From Virgibacillus siamensis (GTDB lineage: Bacteria; Bacillota; Bacilli; Bacillales; Amphibacillaceae): 64,000 nucleotides of DNA. Shown here piece by piece: positions 36,953-45,593 of the stretch (position 1 is its first letter; every line of letters begins with the position of its first letter). Location: NCBI RefSeq assembly GCF_900162695.1, contig NZ_FUIH01000007.1, positions 372,001 to 436,000 on the forward strand, written 5' to 3'. Both the position numbers and the translations under genes were made by a program. The notes under the pieces were generated by a model. That model searched no databases. It had not been told where the DNA came from and was given only the letters and a program-made list of their open reading frames with translations.

Positions 36953-37321
36953 ATGAGTAAATTAGAAATTTTTGATCCAGCAATGTGCTGTTCTACGGGT
37001 GTTTGTGGACCAAGTGTAGATCCGAAATTAACCCGTGTCGCGAGTGCTGTATTTTCTCTTCAAAAAAGAGGTTTTGATATAGAACGATACAATTTAGCCA
37101 ATGAGCCTGACAAATTTACTGAAAATAAAGCCGTAACAGATTTTCTTGAAGAAAAGGGTCCAGATGCACTTCCAGTTACTTTATTAAATGGAAAAATTGT
37201 TCTTGAATCTACGTATCCAAGTAATGATGAACTGTCCGAGTGGTTTGACATCAGTACAGAAGAATTAAATGATCGACCTAAAAACAATCGTGTCACGATC
37301 CAAATAAATGAATTGAAATAA
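36953..37321 (+). CDS. arsD: Arsenic metallochaperone ArsD
   Basis: ArsD binds As(III) or Sb(III) and hands it to ArsA. The 122-residue protein starts with IFDPAMCCSTGVCGPSVDP, which supplies the Cys12, Cys13, Cys18 metal site; the rest has the thioredoxin-like fold with ALPVTLLNGK. ArsA follows directly. Rightly spaced GGAGGGG lies upstream. The C-terminal vicinal Cys pairs of some ArsD proteins are absent. Confidence 0.94.
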   Translation: MSKLEIFDPAMCCSTGVCGPSVDPKLTRVASAVFSLQKRGFDIERYNLANEPDKFTENKAVTDFLEEKGPDALPVTLLNGKIVLESTYPSNDELSEWFDISTEELNDRPKNNRVTIQINELK

Positions 37322-37335
37322 AGGTGTGGGAATAT

Positions 37336-39111
37336 ATGTATCCATCGTTTGATCCAAAGTCTTTTGTGAAAACCCAGTTCCTGTTTTTTACGGGAAAAGG
37401 AGGAGTCGGCAAGACATCGACAGCATGTGCAACAGCGATCCATTTAGCCGATGAGGGGAAGAAAGTGCTGATTGTTAGTACAGACCCTGCCTCTAATTTA
37501 CAAGATGTATTAGAAGTTGAACTAACTAATACACCAAAGTCTGTTTCTAACATAATCAATTTGGATGCAGCAAACATTGACCCAGAGGAAGCAGCTGAAT
37601 TGTATCGGGAAAAAGTTGTTGGTCCTTATCGTGGAAAATTGCCGGATGTAGCTATTAAAAGTATGGAAGAGCAATTATCTGGTGCATGTACAGTGGAAAT
37701 GGCTGCTTTTGATGAATTTTCGAGTATCATTTCAGACCCAGCCATAAGTAACCGATATGATCATGTGATATTCGATACGGCACCAACAGGACACACATTA
37801 AGGCTGTTAAAACTTCCAACCGCCTGGAACGACTTTTTGGATGAAAGCACCCATGGTGCCTCCTGTTTAGGGCCACTATCAGGCTTACAGGAAAAAAAAG
37901 AACTGTATGAACAAACGGTATCATCACTTTCCGATCAGGAAAAAACAACATTACTTTTAATCACAAGACCCGAATCTTCGGCACTGTATGAAGCCAATCG
38001 TTCTGCAAAAGAATTAAAGGATATTGGTATAAAGAACCAAATGCTCATTGTTAATGGCTTATTGCAAATGCATCTTTCCAACGATAAAGTCTCATCGGCT
38101 TTTTACCAGCGACAACAGGAGGCTTTGAAAGACTTTCCAAAAGAACTCAAACAAATGGCCGTTTATTCATTGCCGTTAGTTTCTTATTCACTTACAGGGC
38201 TTGAGAACCTTCGTTATTTATTCAAACAATATGCCTTACCCGCAACGGAAGAACCAACCTCGCATGATGAAAGAATAGAGTTACCGAAGCTAAGCACTTT
38301 GATTGAAGGTTTTTCGGAAAATAATACGAGGGTGATTTTCACCATGGGAAAAGGAGGGGTTGGTAAAACGACCGTCGCCTCCTCCATTGCCGTTGGATTG
38401 GTCGAGAAGGGACACAAAGTTCATTTAACGACGACGGATCCTGCAGCACATTTAGACTATATGTTTTCTAATCCTATTGATAATGAGAAATTATCGATTA
38501 GCTCGATTCAGCCCAAAGACGAAGTGGCAGCCTATAAAAAAGAGGTCTTGTCAAAAGCAAGCGAAAGTCTGGATGAAGCGGGAATTGCTTATCTTAAAGA
38601 AGATCTTGACTCCCCTTGTACAGAAGAAATTGCTGTCTTTCGAGCTTTTGCTGAGCAGGTTGCTAAGTGCAATGATGAAATTGTCGTCATTGATACTGCA
38701 CCTACAGGACACACATTATTACTTCTCGATTCTGCAGAAGAATATCATAAGGAACTGACACGTTCGACGGGAGAAGTTCGGGAAAATGTAAAAGCATTAC
38801 TGCCACGACTTCGAAATCCTATAGAAACGAGTGTAGTTATTGTGACATTGGCTGAAACAACTCCGGTTCTCGAAGCTGAAAGGCTGCAGAGTGACCTAAT
38901 AAGGGCTGATATTAGGCCTGAGTGGTGGGTGATTAATCAAAGTTTACACGCAACAGAAACACAGGACCTTATCCTAGCCGGCAGATCTAAAACCGAAAGA
39001 AAATGGATTGAAAAAGTGAGAGATGAGTTAGCACAAAACGCAGCTATTATTCCATGGATTAGTGAAGAGAAAATAGGTTATAGCAAGCTAAAAGAATTGA
39101 TAATGAACTAA
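37336..39111 (+). CDS. arsA: Arsenite-activated ATPase ArsA
   Basis: ArsA is the soluble motor of the ArsAB arsenite pump. The 591-residue product contains two fused ATPase halves, each with a deviant Walker A (GKGGVGKTS near the start, GKGGVGKTT near residue 338) and a DTAPTGHTL signal sequence. The metalloid-binding cysteines are visible in SGACTVEMA, GASCLGPLSG and SPCTEEIAV. A GTG at 37324 is in frame, but ATG 37336 fits AAAGGTG better. It follows arsD with almost no gap. Confidence 0.95.
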   Translation: MYPSFDPKSFVKTQFLFFTGKGGVGKTSTACATAIHLADEGKKVLIVSTDPASNLQDVLEVELTNTPKSVSNIINLDAANIDPEEAAELYREKVVGPYRGKLPDVAIKSMEEQLSGACTVEMAAFDEFSSIISDPAISNRYDHVIFDTAPTGHTLRLLKLPTAWNDFLDESTHGASCLGPLSGLQEKKELYEQTVSSLSDQEKTTLLLITRPESSALYEANRSAKELKDIGIKNQMLIVNGLLQMHLSNDKVSSAFYQRQQEALKDFPKELKQMAVYSLPLVSYSLTGLENLRYLFKQYALPATEEPTSHDERIELPKLSTLIEGFSENNTRVIFTMGKGGVGKTTVASSIAVGLVEKGHKVHLTTTDPAAHLDYMFSNPIDNEKLSISSIQPKDEVAAYKKEVLSKASESLDEAGIAYLKEDLDSPCTEEIAVFRAFAEQVAKCNDEIVVIDTAPTGHTLLLLDSAEEYHKELTRSTGEVRENVKALLPRLRNPIETSVVIVTLAETTPVLEAERLQSDLIRADIRPEWWVINQSLHATETQDLILAGRSKTERKWIEKVRDELAQNAAIIPWISEEKIGYSKLKELIMN

Positions 39112-39160
39112 CTAAGAATCTAGGTCAGTTTATTAATAAAAATTTAGAGGAGGAATTAAA

Positions 39161-39442
39161 TTGAATATTACAGATGGAGCAAAACAAAAATTAGAAATAA
39201 TTTTCCAAGAACAAGGAGCAAAAGGCATACGTTTTTATTCAAATGGAGCCGGATGCTGTGGACCGCAGGTAGGATTATCGTTAGAAGAACCAAAAGATAC
39301 GGATGTTATTCAAGATATTAATGGGGTTCAAGTAGCTCTTGAAAAAGATATTAAAGATTCTGTAGAGGAATTGACACTGGACAATGATGAGACTCCGGAA
39401 GGCCCAAGATTTGTACTATTAGGAATGGATCAATGCTGTTAA
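39161..39442 (+). CDS. HesB/IscA-like small protein in ars operon
   Basis: The 93-residue protein begins with an A-type carrier-like fold (TDGAKQKLEIIFQEQGAKGIRF) and carries vicinal cysteines in GAGCCGPQ and at the very end (MDQCC). In IscA/HesB the same positions bind an Fe-S cluster or iron. Here the CC pairs and the ars context suggest As(III) binding or repair of arsenite-damaged clusters, which is inference. The TTG start lies behind GAGGAGGAA. It is the last gene before the operon terminator. Confidence 0.72.
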   Translation: MNITDGAKQKLEIIFQEQGAKGIRFYSNGAGCCGPQVGLSLEEPKDTDVIQDINGVQVALEKDIKDSVEELTLDNDETPEGPRFVLLGMDQCC

Positions 39443-39560
39443 AATACGCATTTCATTCAACAATGAGATGCAGTATAATTACTTGAAAAGCGTGGAAATA
39501 AGAATTATCAAAGCTTAAATAATAAGTAATTTTTGCTTTTCAAATCCTAGGTGATTAAGT

Positions 39561-39600
39561 CAATCCCGACTCCGTCTTATAACGGTGTCGGGATTGTTTA
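39561..39600 (+). terminator. Terminator of the ars operon
   Basis: CAATCCCGAC (39561-39570) pairs with GTCGGGATTG (39587-39596), and an inner CCGT/ACGG stem extends it. TTTA follows. Confidence 0.75.
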
Positions 39601-39622
39601 GTTAGTAAAAATAATGGTATTG

Positions 39623-39823
39623 TTATGTTTTCTGTAATTCTTCGTAAGCTAGCAGAAACTCCTGATAGCTTGTTACTCCTAATTTTTTTGGATTATTTTT
39701 GAATAATCGCTGAAACGTAACGTCTTTTGCTTTTTCGACAGAGCATTCCATGGCATTCATAATTAAATTCATATAGGAAACAAAATACTCTTTGTGTAAG
39801 TCTCCACCACGATTAATGATCAT
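39623..39823 (-). CDS. Small protein of the second arsenic module
   Basis: A helical 66-residue product (68 if the ATG at 39829 is used) is transcribed with the FAD oxidoreductase 24 nt upstream. It contains one Cys (NAMECSVEKA) and no recognised domain. AAAGGAT is spaced 8 nt from ATG 39823, favouring that start. Its function is unknown; the operon suggests a role in metalloid handling. Confidence 0.5.
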   Translation of the reverse strand: MIINRGGDLHKEYFVSYMNLIMNAMECSVEKAKDVTFQRLFKNNPKKLGVTSYQEFLLAYEELQKT

Positions 39824-39846
39824 CAACATTATCCTTTTTTCATTTA

Positions 39847-41133
39847 TTAGTTACAACAGCTACTTGTTGCATTTAAACCGTTTATTTCCAATGGTATTGG
39901 AGTGGAGTCAACTTTACAAACTCCCGTTTCAGGTAATTTTAATTTTACTTTTCTAGCTTCTTCCTCATCTCCTGAAAGGTATGAAACAATTGAACGAACT
40001 TGTTCATAACCTGTTGCCATTAAAAATGTCGGCGCACGACCGTAACTTTTTACTCCAACTATATAGAATCCTTGCTCAGGTTGACGCAACTCTTTTTCAC
40101 CATGTGGACGAACCGTTCCACAGCTATGAAGGTTAGGATCAATAAGTGGAGCAAGTTCGCGTGTACTTTCCACTATAGGGTCTATATCTAATCTTATTTC
40201 ATTTAAGAAGGAAAAGTCAGGTCTAGCTCCTGTATTTACTACAATTTCATCTACTTCACTTAAAAATTCCCCGTTTGTGCTTTTTATTTCAAAATGTCCA
40301 TTTTGCTCTGTGATTACTTCAGTATAGAATCCGGAAAAAACTCTCACATGACCATTATCAACGAGCTGGTGCGCCTGTGTACCAAGCTCACCTCTTGCTT
40401 GCAATTCATCATTCGTTTCTCCTCCAAAAGCTTCTTCTACGTGTTGTTTACGTACAACCCATGAAATCTCTGTGTTTGGAAAATTCTTTTTTAATTCAGT
40501 TAGGTCAATCAATGTATTTAAGGCAGAGTGACCACTACCGATTACCGCTACATGCTTGTTTTTAAATATTTCTTGCTCTTCGTGAATATTTGGGATATGT
40601 GTGTACAATTTATTTTTTAATGCTTCATCACTCCATACTCCATCCGCAAATGGAGGGTTAGGGTGATTCCAAGTTCCCGCGGCATCAATGACAGCTTTTA
40701 CTTCTATTTTTTCCATGTTTCCATTAAGGTTTACATAAAGAATGAATGGTTGTTGCTCACGGGAATTTGATTTCATTTTATCCGTGTTCTTTTTGGTGAT
40801 ATTCATAACTTCAGCATTATAAAGGATTCTTTCCTTAAATTGTGGATGATTTGATAGAGGTTCTAAGTATTCATCCACAAGTTCCTTGCCAGTTGGTAAT
40901 TTATCAGCTTTAGGCTCAATCCAGTTCGTTTTTTGTAATAACTTTTTGGCAGCCTCATTTATGTTAAATTCCCAAGGGGAAAATAACTGTACGTGTTCCC
41001 ACTCAAGAATGTTGCTTGCTACTTTAGGTCCTTTTTCTAAAACAAGAAACTGTTGATTATATTCATTTAAATGGGCAGCAGCTGCAAGTCCTATAGGTCC
41101 TGCACCGATAACGACAATTGGTAATTCTGACAT
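39847..41133 (-). CDS. FAD-dependent oxidoreductase of an arsenic module
   Basis: The 428-residue flavoprotein has an N-terminal FAD Rossmann motif (VVIGAGPIGLAAAAHL, about 6-21), a second NAD(P)-binding motif (VAVIGSGHSALNT, about 195-207) and the ATG-like VNTGARPD. It resembles flavin monooxygenase-like proteins found in ars clusters (sometimes called ArsO). The C-terminus ends SSCCN, a vicinal Cys pair suited to thiophilic metalloids. It sits between an ArsR-type repressor and a small protein in one leftward operon. The substrate is unknown. Confidence 0.75.
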   Translation of the reverse strand: MSELPIVVIGAGPIGLAAAAHLNEYNQQFLVLEKGPKVASNILEWEHVQLFSPWEFNINEAAKKLLQKTNWIEPKADKLPTGKELVDEYLEPLSNHPQFKERILYNAEVMNITKKNTDKMKSNSREQQPFILYVNLNGNMEKIEVKAVIDAAGTWNHPNPPFADGVWSDEALKNKLYTHIPNIHEEQEIFKNKHVAVIGSGHSALNTLIDLTELKKNFPNTEISWVVRKQHVEEAFGGETNDELQARGELGTQAHQLVDNGHVRVFSGFYTEVITEQNGHFEIKSTNGEFLSEVDEIVVNTGARPDFSFLNEIRLDIDPIVESTRELAPLIDPNLHSCGTVRPHGEKELRQPEQGFYIVGVKSYGRAPTFLMATGYEQVRSIVSYLSGDEEEARKVKLKLPETGVCKVDSTPIPLEINGLNATSSCCN

Positions 41134-41166
41134 ATAAATATCTCCCTCTCTGTAAATAAAATTAAT

Positions 41167-41481
41167 TTAGTTTTTACGAAATAAGCAACAAAGCTCTTCC
41201 GACAGTACATGATTTATTTCTGTATGATTTAAAGAGTAATAGCTCCAAGTTCCTTTTTTATTTTGAATAATAAGATTTGCTTGTAAAAGTATTTTTAAAT
41301 GGTAGGAGAGTTTTGATTGCGGTAAATTAATTTCCTCCATTAAATCGCAAACACAAATTGAATCTTCAGGTGTGTTCGCCAGTAAATTAAGTATGTGTAG
41401 CCTCTTTTCATCAGATAATGCTTTAAATGTTTTTTTATAATGTTTAAACGTACTTTGTAAATCCACTGTTACAGGAAGCAT
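41167..41481 (-). CDS. Second ArsR-family repressor
   Basis: This 104-residue winged-helix repressor shows SICVCDLMEEINLPQSKLSYHLKIL, combining a CVC metal site with the recognition helix, and a C-terminal LCCLF pair. It differs clearly from the first ArsR and from CadC in the window. GGAGGG precedes the start. It leads the FAD oxidoreductase operon, and its promoter carries three inverted-repeat operators, so it is probably autoregulated by a thiophilic metal or metalloid. Confidence 0.85.
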   Translation of the reverse strand: MLPVTVDLQSTFKHYKKTFKALSDEKRLHILNLLANTPEDSICVCDLMEEINLPQSKLSYHLKILLQANLIIQNKKGTWSYYSLNHTEINHVLSEELCCLFRKN

Positions 41482-41500
41482 AAATACCCTCCATTCTTCT

Positions 41501-41577
41501 AATCAAAAATATTTGATATAATCATCATACATCAAATATTTTTGATTAACAAGACATAAATCAATTTTTTTTGATTT
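41501..41577 (-). promoter_or_regulatory. Promoter with three ArsR-type operators
   Basis: AATCAAAAATATTTGAT (41501-41517) and ATCAAATATTTTTGATT (41531-41547) are perfect inverse copies; a third dyad AAATCAA-N6-TTGATTT lies at 41558-41577. On the minus strand TTGTTA (41552-41547), 17 nt, TATGAT (41529-41524) places one operator exactly in the spacer and one just downstream of the -10. Confidence 0.7.
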
Positions 41578-41581
41578 ATTT

Positions 41582-41918
41582 ATGAAGCTCCTTTTACTTT
41601 TTCGATCTTCCGTTATACGATTGGGCGCTATTCCAGCTGATAAAGCATAAGGGTGTTTTTGCTCAACGCCTCGAAAAAGATGAATAAAAAAGAAATAAGC
41701 CTTGTCAAAACATATACAAGTTTTTCTCTATGCTTCAAAATGATTTATGTGTGTTTATGAAACACAAAAACCAAGCTTTACAGCACCTTTCAAAAAGTAC
41801 ACCTTTTGAAATACTTACCCGAAAATTAAGCCACTCAAGGAGTTTGGTCTTATTCCACCATCTCGAGGGGACGTGCAAAAATACCCTAAAAGGGATCTTC
41901 TTTAAGGTCTCTTTTTTT
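41582..41918. other. Gene-free stretch between arsenic and cadmium modules
   Basis: No credible coding region is seen. It contains a TTATACGATTGGGCGC copy (41613-41628) of the dispersed motif and ends in a strong plus-strand terminator (41889-41918), which implies some rightward transcript that I cannot define. Confidence 0.4.
41889..41918 (+). terminator. Terminator upstream of cadC
   Basis: AAAGGGATCTT (41889-41899) pairs over 11 positions, two of them wobbles, with AAGGTCTCTTT (41904-41914) around a 4-nt loop, followed by more T. Confidence 0.7.
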
Positions 41919-41920
41919 AT

Positions 41921-41940
41921 AATCAAATAGATATTTGATT
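41921..41940. promoter_or_regulatory. CadC operator
   Basis: AATCAAATA-GA-TATTTGATT is a perfect dyad containing TCAAATA-N2-TATTTGA, the known cad operator type of Staphylococcus aureus pI258. It lies just upstream of the candidate promoter TTGACA (41948-41953), 17 nt, TAAACT (41971-41976). Confidence 0.75.
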
Positions 41941-42019
41941 ATTCTTATTGACATTCAATTTGTAAAAACATAAACTATAAACAAACAATCAAACAATTAT
42001 TAGATTGAAGGTGAATGGA

Positions 42020-42409
42020 ATGGGTAAAGATATTGTGAAAACAGGTTCTCCCGATACGTGCGATACATTTTGTTACGATGAAGAGATTGTTAATCGGGTA
42101 CAACCTCAAATAGATAAAGTTCAGGGTGTTGAGTTGATTTTTAAGGCACTATCCGATGCGACACGTTTAAAGATTGCGTATGCTCTAACATTAGAAACGG
42201 AGCTTTGTGTGTGTGATGTGGCCAACATCATTGGTTCAACCACGGCAACGGCTTCTCATCATCTTCGATTATTACGAAATATGAAATTAGCTAAGTATCG
42301 AAAAGAAGGAAAGCTTGTCTTTTATTCTCTAGCTGATGAACATGTACATCAGCTGGTGTCAATTGCAATGATTCATTCAAAAGAAGGTGTTTCTAATGGA
42401 AGATCATAA
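42020..42409 (+). CDS. cadC: Cadmium/lead/zinc-responsive repressor CadC
   Basis: CadC is an ArsR/SmtB-type repressor released from DNA by Cd(II), Pb(II) or Zn(II). The 129-residue product has the N-terminal cysteines (SPDTCDTFCYDEE) and the core pair ELCVCDV that form the S4 metal site, plus a winged helix with TTATASHHLRLLRNM. The ATG at 42020 follows GAAGGTGA; TTG 42005 in the same frame is less likely. It overlaps cadA by 14 nt. Confidence 0.92.
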   Translation: MGKDIVKTGSPDTCDTFCYDEEIVNRVQPQIDKVQGVELIFKALSDATRLKIAYALTLETELCVCDVANIIGSTTATASHHLRLLRNMKLAKYRKEGKLVFYSLADEHVHQLVSIAMIHSKEGVSNGRS

Positions 42410-44510
42410 AAACGTTTATCGCCTTCAAGGATTATCTTGTACAAATTGTGCCGCAAAATTTGAAAAAAACATACGTGATATTCAAACTGTTGATGATGTT
42501 GACCTTAACTTTGGTGCCTCTAAAATAACAGTCCATGGCGATGCATCCATTGAACAGTTGGAACAGGCAGGGGCCTTTGATGGAATCAAAGTTTATCCTG
42601 AACGCCAACGGCAAACAGAGAAAAATGAACCTTTTTGGAAAAACCGTGAAAATGTTATGACGATGGTTTCTCTATTCTTTATTGTGATTGGATATGTCCT
42701 ATCGTTTCAATTAGGTGAAGATAACATCATAACGATTGGTACGTTTGCGACAGCAATCTTAGTTGGTGGATTTGAATTATTCAAGGTAGGGTTAAAGAAC
42801 CTAACCAAATTCCAATTTGATATGAAAACCTTAATGACCATTGCCATTATCGGTGCTGCTGTTATTGGAGAATGGGGGGAAGGTGCTGTTGTTGTATTCT
42901 TGTTTGCTTTGAGTGAAGCACTGGAAGGCTACTCCATGGATAAAGCACGCCAGTCCATTCGATCTCTAATGGATATTGCCCCTAATAGAGCAACCATTAG
43001 ACGTGGCGATCAAGTTATGGAAATCGACGTTGAGGATGTTCGAATTGATGATGTGATGCTTATCAAACCGGGGGAAAAAATCGCTATGGATGGTGACGTC
43101 ATCAAAGGTCAGTCGTCGATTAATCAATCAGCGATAACAGGAGAATCCATACCAGCCCATAAAAGCGTTGGTGATGAAGTGTTTGCCGGAACGTTAAATG
43201 AAGAAGGTGTGCTGGAAGTTCGTGTAACCAAGCATGTAGAAGATACGACGATATCCCAAATCATTCATTTAGTTGAGGAAGCGCAGGCTGAAAGGGCACC
43301 CTCTCAACAATTTGTCGATAAATTTGCCAAATACTATACACCCGCCATTATGACGATAGCATTTCTTGTTGCTGTGATACCTCCACTTTTTATGGGCGGT
43401 TTGTGGTCTGAGTGGGTTTACCAAGGTTTAGCTGTCTTGGTTGTCGGTTGTCCATGTGCGCTCGTTATTTCAACACCTGTAGCCATCGTGACGGCCATTG
43501 GAAATGCTGCACGTAGAGGGGTACTCATCAAAGGTGGTATTCACCTAGAAGAAACCGGACGACTAAAAGTAGTTGCTTTTGATAAGACGGGAACCCTCAC
43601 TGAAGGCGTACCAGAAGTGACAGATGTTGCACCTATATTAGGAATCGAACAGGATAAACTATTAGGAGTCGCAGCTGCTATTGAAGAATATTCGCAGCAC
43701 CCCCTTGCTTCAGCAATTATTCGTAAGGCTGAACAGGATAATATGGAATCTTATAAAGCTGAAGATTTCCAATCCATTACAGGCAAAGGTGCAAAAGCAT
43801 CCATCAATCAGACAACGTACTATATTGGAAGTCCATCTTTATTCCAGGAAATAGGTTCTATTTCAAGCAAAATACAACAACAAGTTAAAGACCTACAAAC
43901 ACAGGGTAAAACGGTCATGCTGATTGGGAATGAACAAGAAATAAATGGATTAATAGCCGTGGCTGATCAAGTTCGTAAGGATAGTCCGTCCATCTTGCAA
44001 AAACTGCACAAATTAGGTATTAAAAAGACGGTGATGTTAACAGGGGATAATGCAGGGACAGGAAAGGCTATTGGTCAACAATTAGGGATAAGCGAAGTGA
44101 AAGCTGAACTCTTGCCCCAAGATAAATTGGATGCCATTAAATCACTCCGAGAACAACATGGGAATGTAGCTATGGTTGGTGATGGCGTGAATGATGCTCC
44201 TGCCTTAGCAACGGCAACGGTTGGTGTGGCTATGGGAGGAGCTGGAACAGATACAGCCTTAGAAACAGCTGATATTGCCTTAATGGCTGATGATTTAGAT
44301 AAGCTTCCTTACACCATATCTTTAAGTCGGAAAGCTTTAAATGTAATTAAGCAAAATGTGACCCTTGCCCTTGGATTAAAGATTATTGCTTTATTACTCG
44401 TTATACCCGGTTGGTTGACCCTATGGTTGGCGATATTTGCTGACATGGGAGCCACGCTTATTGTTATTTTAAATTCCTTACGTTTAATGAAGACAAAATA
44501 TAGTGACTAA
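42396..44510 (+). CDS. cadA: Cd/Zn/Pb-exporting P-type ATPase CadA
   Basis: This is a P1B-2 ATPase of 704 residues that pumps soft divalent metals out of the cell. One N-terminal HMA domain shows LSCTNCAAKF. The membrane metal site is VVGCPCALVIS, the phosphorylated Asp is in DKTGTLTEG, the HP locus is YSQHPLASA and the hinge GDGVNDAPALATA. GTG 42387 is in frame, but ATG 42396 behind AAGAAGGTG is preferred. It overlaps the cadC stop, so translation is coupled. Confidence 0.96.
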   Translation: MEDHKNVYRLQGLSCTNCAAKFEKNIRDIQTVDDVDLNFGASKITVHGDASIEQLEQAGAFDGIKVYPERQRQTEKNEPFWKNRENVMTMVSLFFIVIGYVLSFQLGEDNIITIGTFATAILVGGFELFKVGLKNLTKFQFDMKTLMTIAIIGAAVIGEWGEGAVVVFLFALSEALEGYSMDKARQSIRSLMDIAPNRATIRRGDQVMEIDVEDVRIDDVMLIKPGEKIAMDGDVIKGQSSINQSAITGESIPAHKSVGDEVFAGTLNEEGVLEVRVTKHVEDTTISQIIHLVEEAQAERAPSQQFVDKFAKYYTPAIMTIAFLVAVIPPLFMGGLWSEWVYQGLAVLVVGCPCALVISTPVAIVTAIGNAARRGVLIKGGIHLEETGRLKVVAFDKTGTLTEGVPEVTDVAPILGIEQDKLLGVAAAIEEYSQHPLASAIIRKAEQDNMESYKAEDFQSITGKGAKASINQTTYYIGSPSLFQEIGSISSKIQQQVKDLQTQGKTVMLIGNEQEINGLIAVADQVRKDSPSILQKLHKLGIKKTVMLTGDNAGTGKAIGQQLGISEVKAELLPQDKLDAIKSLREQHGNVAMVGDGVNDAPALATATVGVAMGGAGTDTALETADIALMADDLDKLPYTISLSRKALNVIKQNVTLALGLKIIALLLVIPGWLTLWLAIFADMGATLIVILNSLRLMKTKYSD

Positions 44511-44579
44511 ATAAGTCTTAATTTCCCTTTGTTAGAGGGGGGGTTATATCCCGAATTTGAATGTGGAGGAGAAACTTAA

Positions 44580-45200
44580 GTGAACAATTCCTGGAATAAA
44601 GTAATCTATAAAATTTGGTCTCCGATTTATGACAGGTTTTTTAATTCAGGTCCTTTCCCGAATGTCAGGAAAGGAGTGTTTAAAAACTTATCAGCAAAAG
44701 AGGATAAGAAAGTTCTAATTGTTGGGGTAGGGACTGGATTAGATTTAGAATATGTAGATAGCTCTAAGTTTGAAATAACTGCCGTTGACCTTTCTCCGCA
44801 TATGCTAAGAGAGGCGAAAAGTAAATTTTCTCGAACTTCCATTACCTTCTTGCAAATGGATGCACAGAACTTGAAATTTGACGATGATTCATTTGATTAT
44901 GTAGTTGGGAGCCTAATCCTCTCGGTAGTACCAAATGCTAATCAGTGTTTTAAAGAAATGACTCGGGTTTTAAAAGGAAATGGGCAACTTCTTATATTCG
45001 ATAAATTTGTTCCTAAAAATAAAAGCCTAACGTTCGTTCAGAGGCTAATCAGACCAATTATTGCTTTACTGGGAACAGACATTGGATTAAATTTTGATAA
45101 GGTGATTCAAAATTGCAATGAAGGGTTAGAAGTAAAACAAGATGTTCCTGTAATGTTGAACGGGATGTATAGAAAAATTATTGTTAACAAGTTAGCATAG
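44580..45200 (+). CDS. Class I SAM-dependent methyltransferase (paralogue 1)
   Basis: The 206-residue enzyme has the Rossmann methyltransferase motifs: motif I VLIVGVGTGLDLEYV (about 45-59), acidic motif II ITAVDLS, and MDAQNLKFDDDSFDYVVGSLILS. It starts with the NNSWNKVIYKIWSPIYDRFF segment also seen in the protein at 60449-61069, and more than half of the residues are shared by eye. The substrate is unknown; ubiquinone-like or lipid substrates are possible. The start is GTG 44580 behind GGAGGAG. It follows cadA but has its own spacing. Confidence 0.8.
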   Translation: MNNSWNKVIYKIWSPIYDRFFNSGPFPNVRKGVFKNLSAKEDKKVLIVGVGTGLDLEYVDSSKFEITAVDLSPHMLREAKSKFSRTSITFLQMDAQNLKFDDDSFDYVVGSLILSVVPNANQCFKEMTRVLKGNGQLLIFDKFVPKNKSLTFVQRLIRPIIALLGTDIGLNFDKVIQNCNEGLEVKQDVPVMLNGMYRKIIVNKLA

Positions 45201-45593
45201 ACTGTTCAATTATACCAGCTAATAGCAGAAAAATGATTGTTCCGGAATCGGGCGCAGTAATTTAATAATATCCGTAGAAATTAAGAGTTTATGACTTAAA
45301 GAGTGATGATTTGTTTTTACGGAATCAAAATAGAAAAAATTGAGTGTCACATAAGGTATATTTACCTTTGCTAGGTTTCGGTGCGATGTTTATTTTAGGA
45401 AATGCCCCCAATGGTTTTAACCTGTCACACCTAAATATAGGTAAAAAAATCATATTAATGGGATTAGTTGGTGTTTGTGAAATTCTGGTGGGCAATTCTC
45501 GGAATTTTTTATATTAACTAACTTTCCATTCACTACATGATATACTACATTTATGTTTATAACGATTTACTAAACAGGAGTATAAATAAATTT
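45201..45593. other. Gene-poor stretch before the LytTR regulator
   Basis: It contains the string TATACCAGCTAATAGC (45211-45226), repeated at 48353-48368, and a GAATCGGGCGC copy (45245-45255). A 57-codon hydrophobic frame (GTG 45344 to TAA 45517, SHKVYLPLLGFGAMFILG) lacks a ribosome-binding site and may be the tail of a lost membrane protein. Confidence 0.4.

Noticed and set aside
41730..41930. 66-codon ORF upstream of cadC
   Set aside because: It has no ribosome-binding site and no recognisable sequence, and it runs through the terminator.
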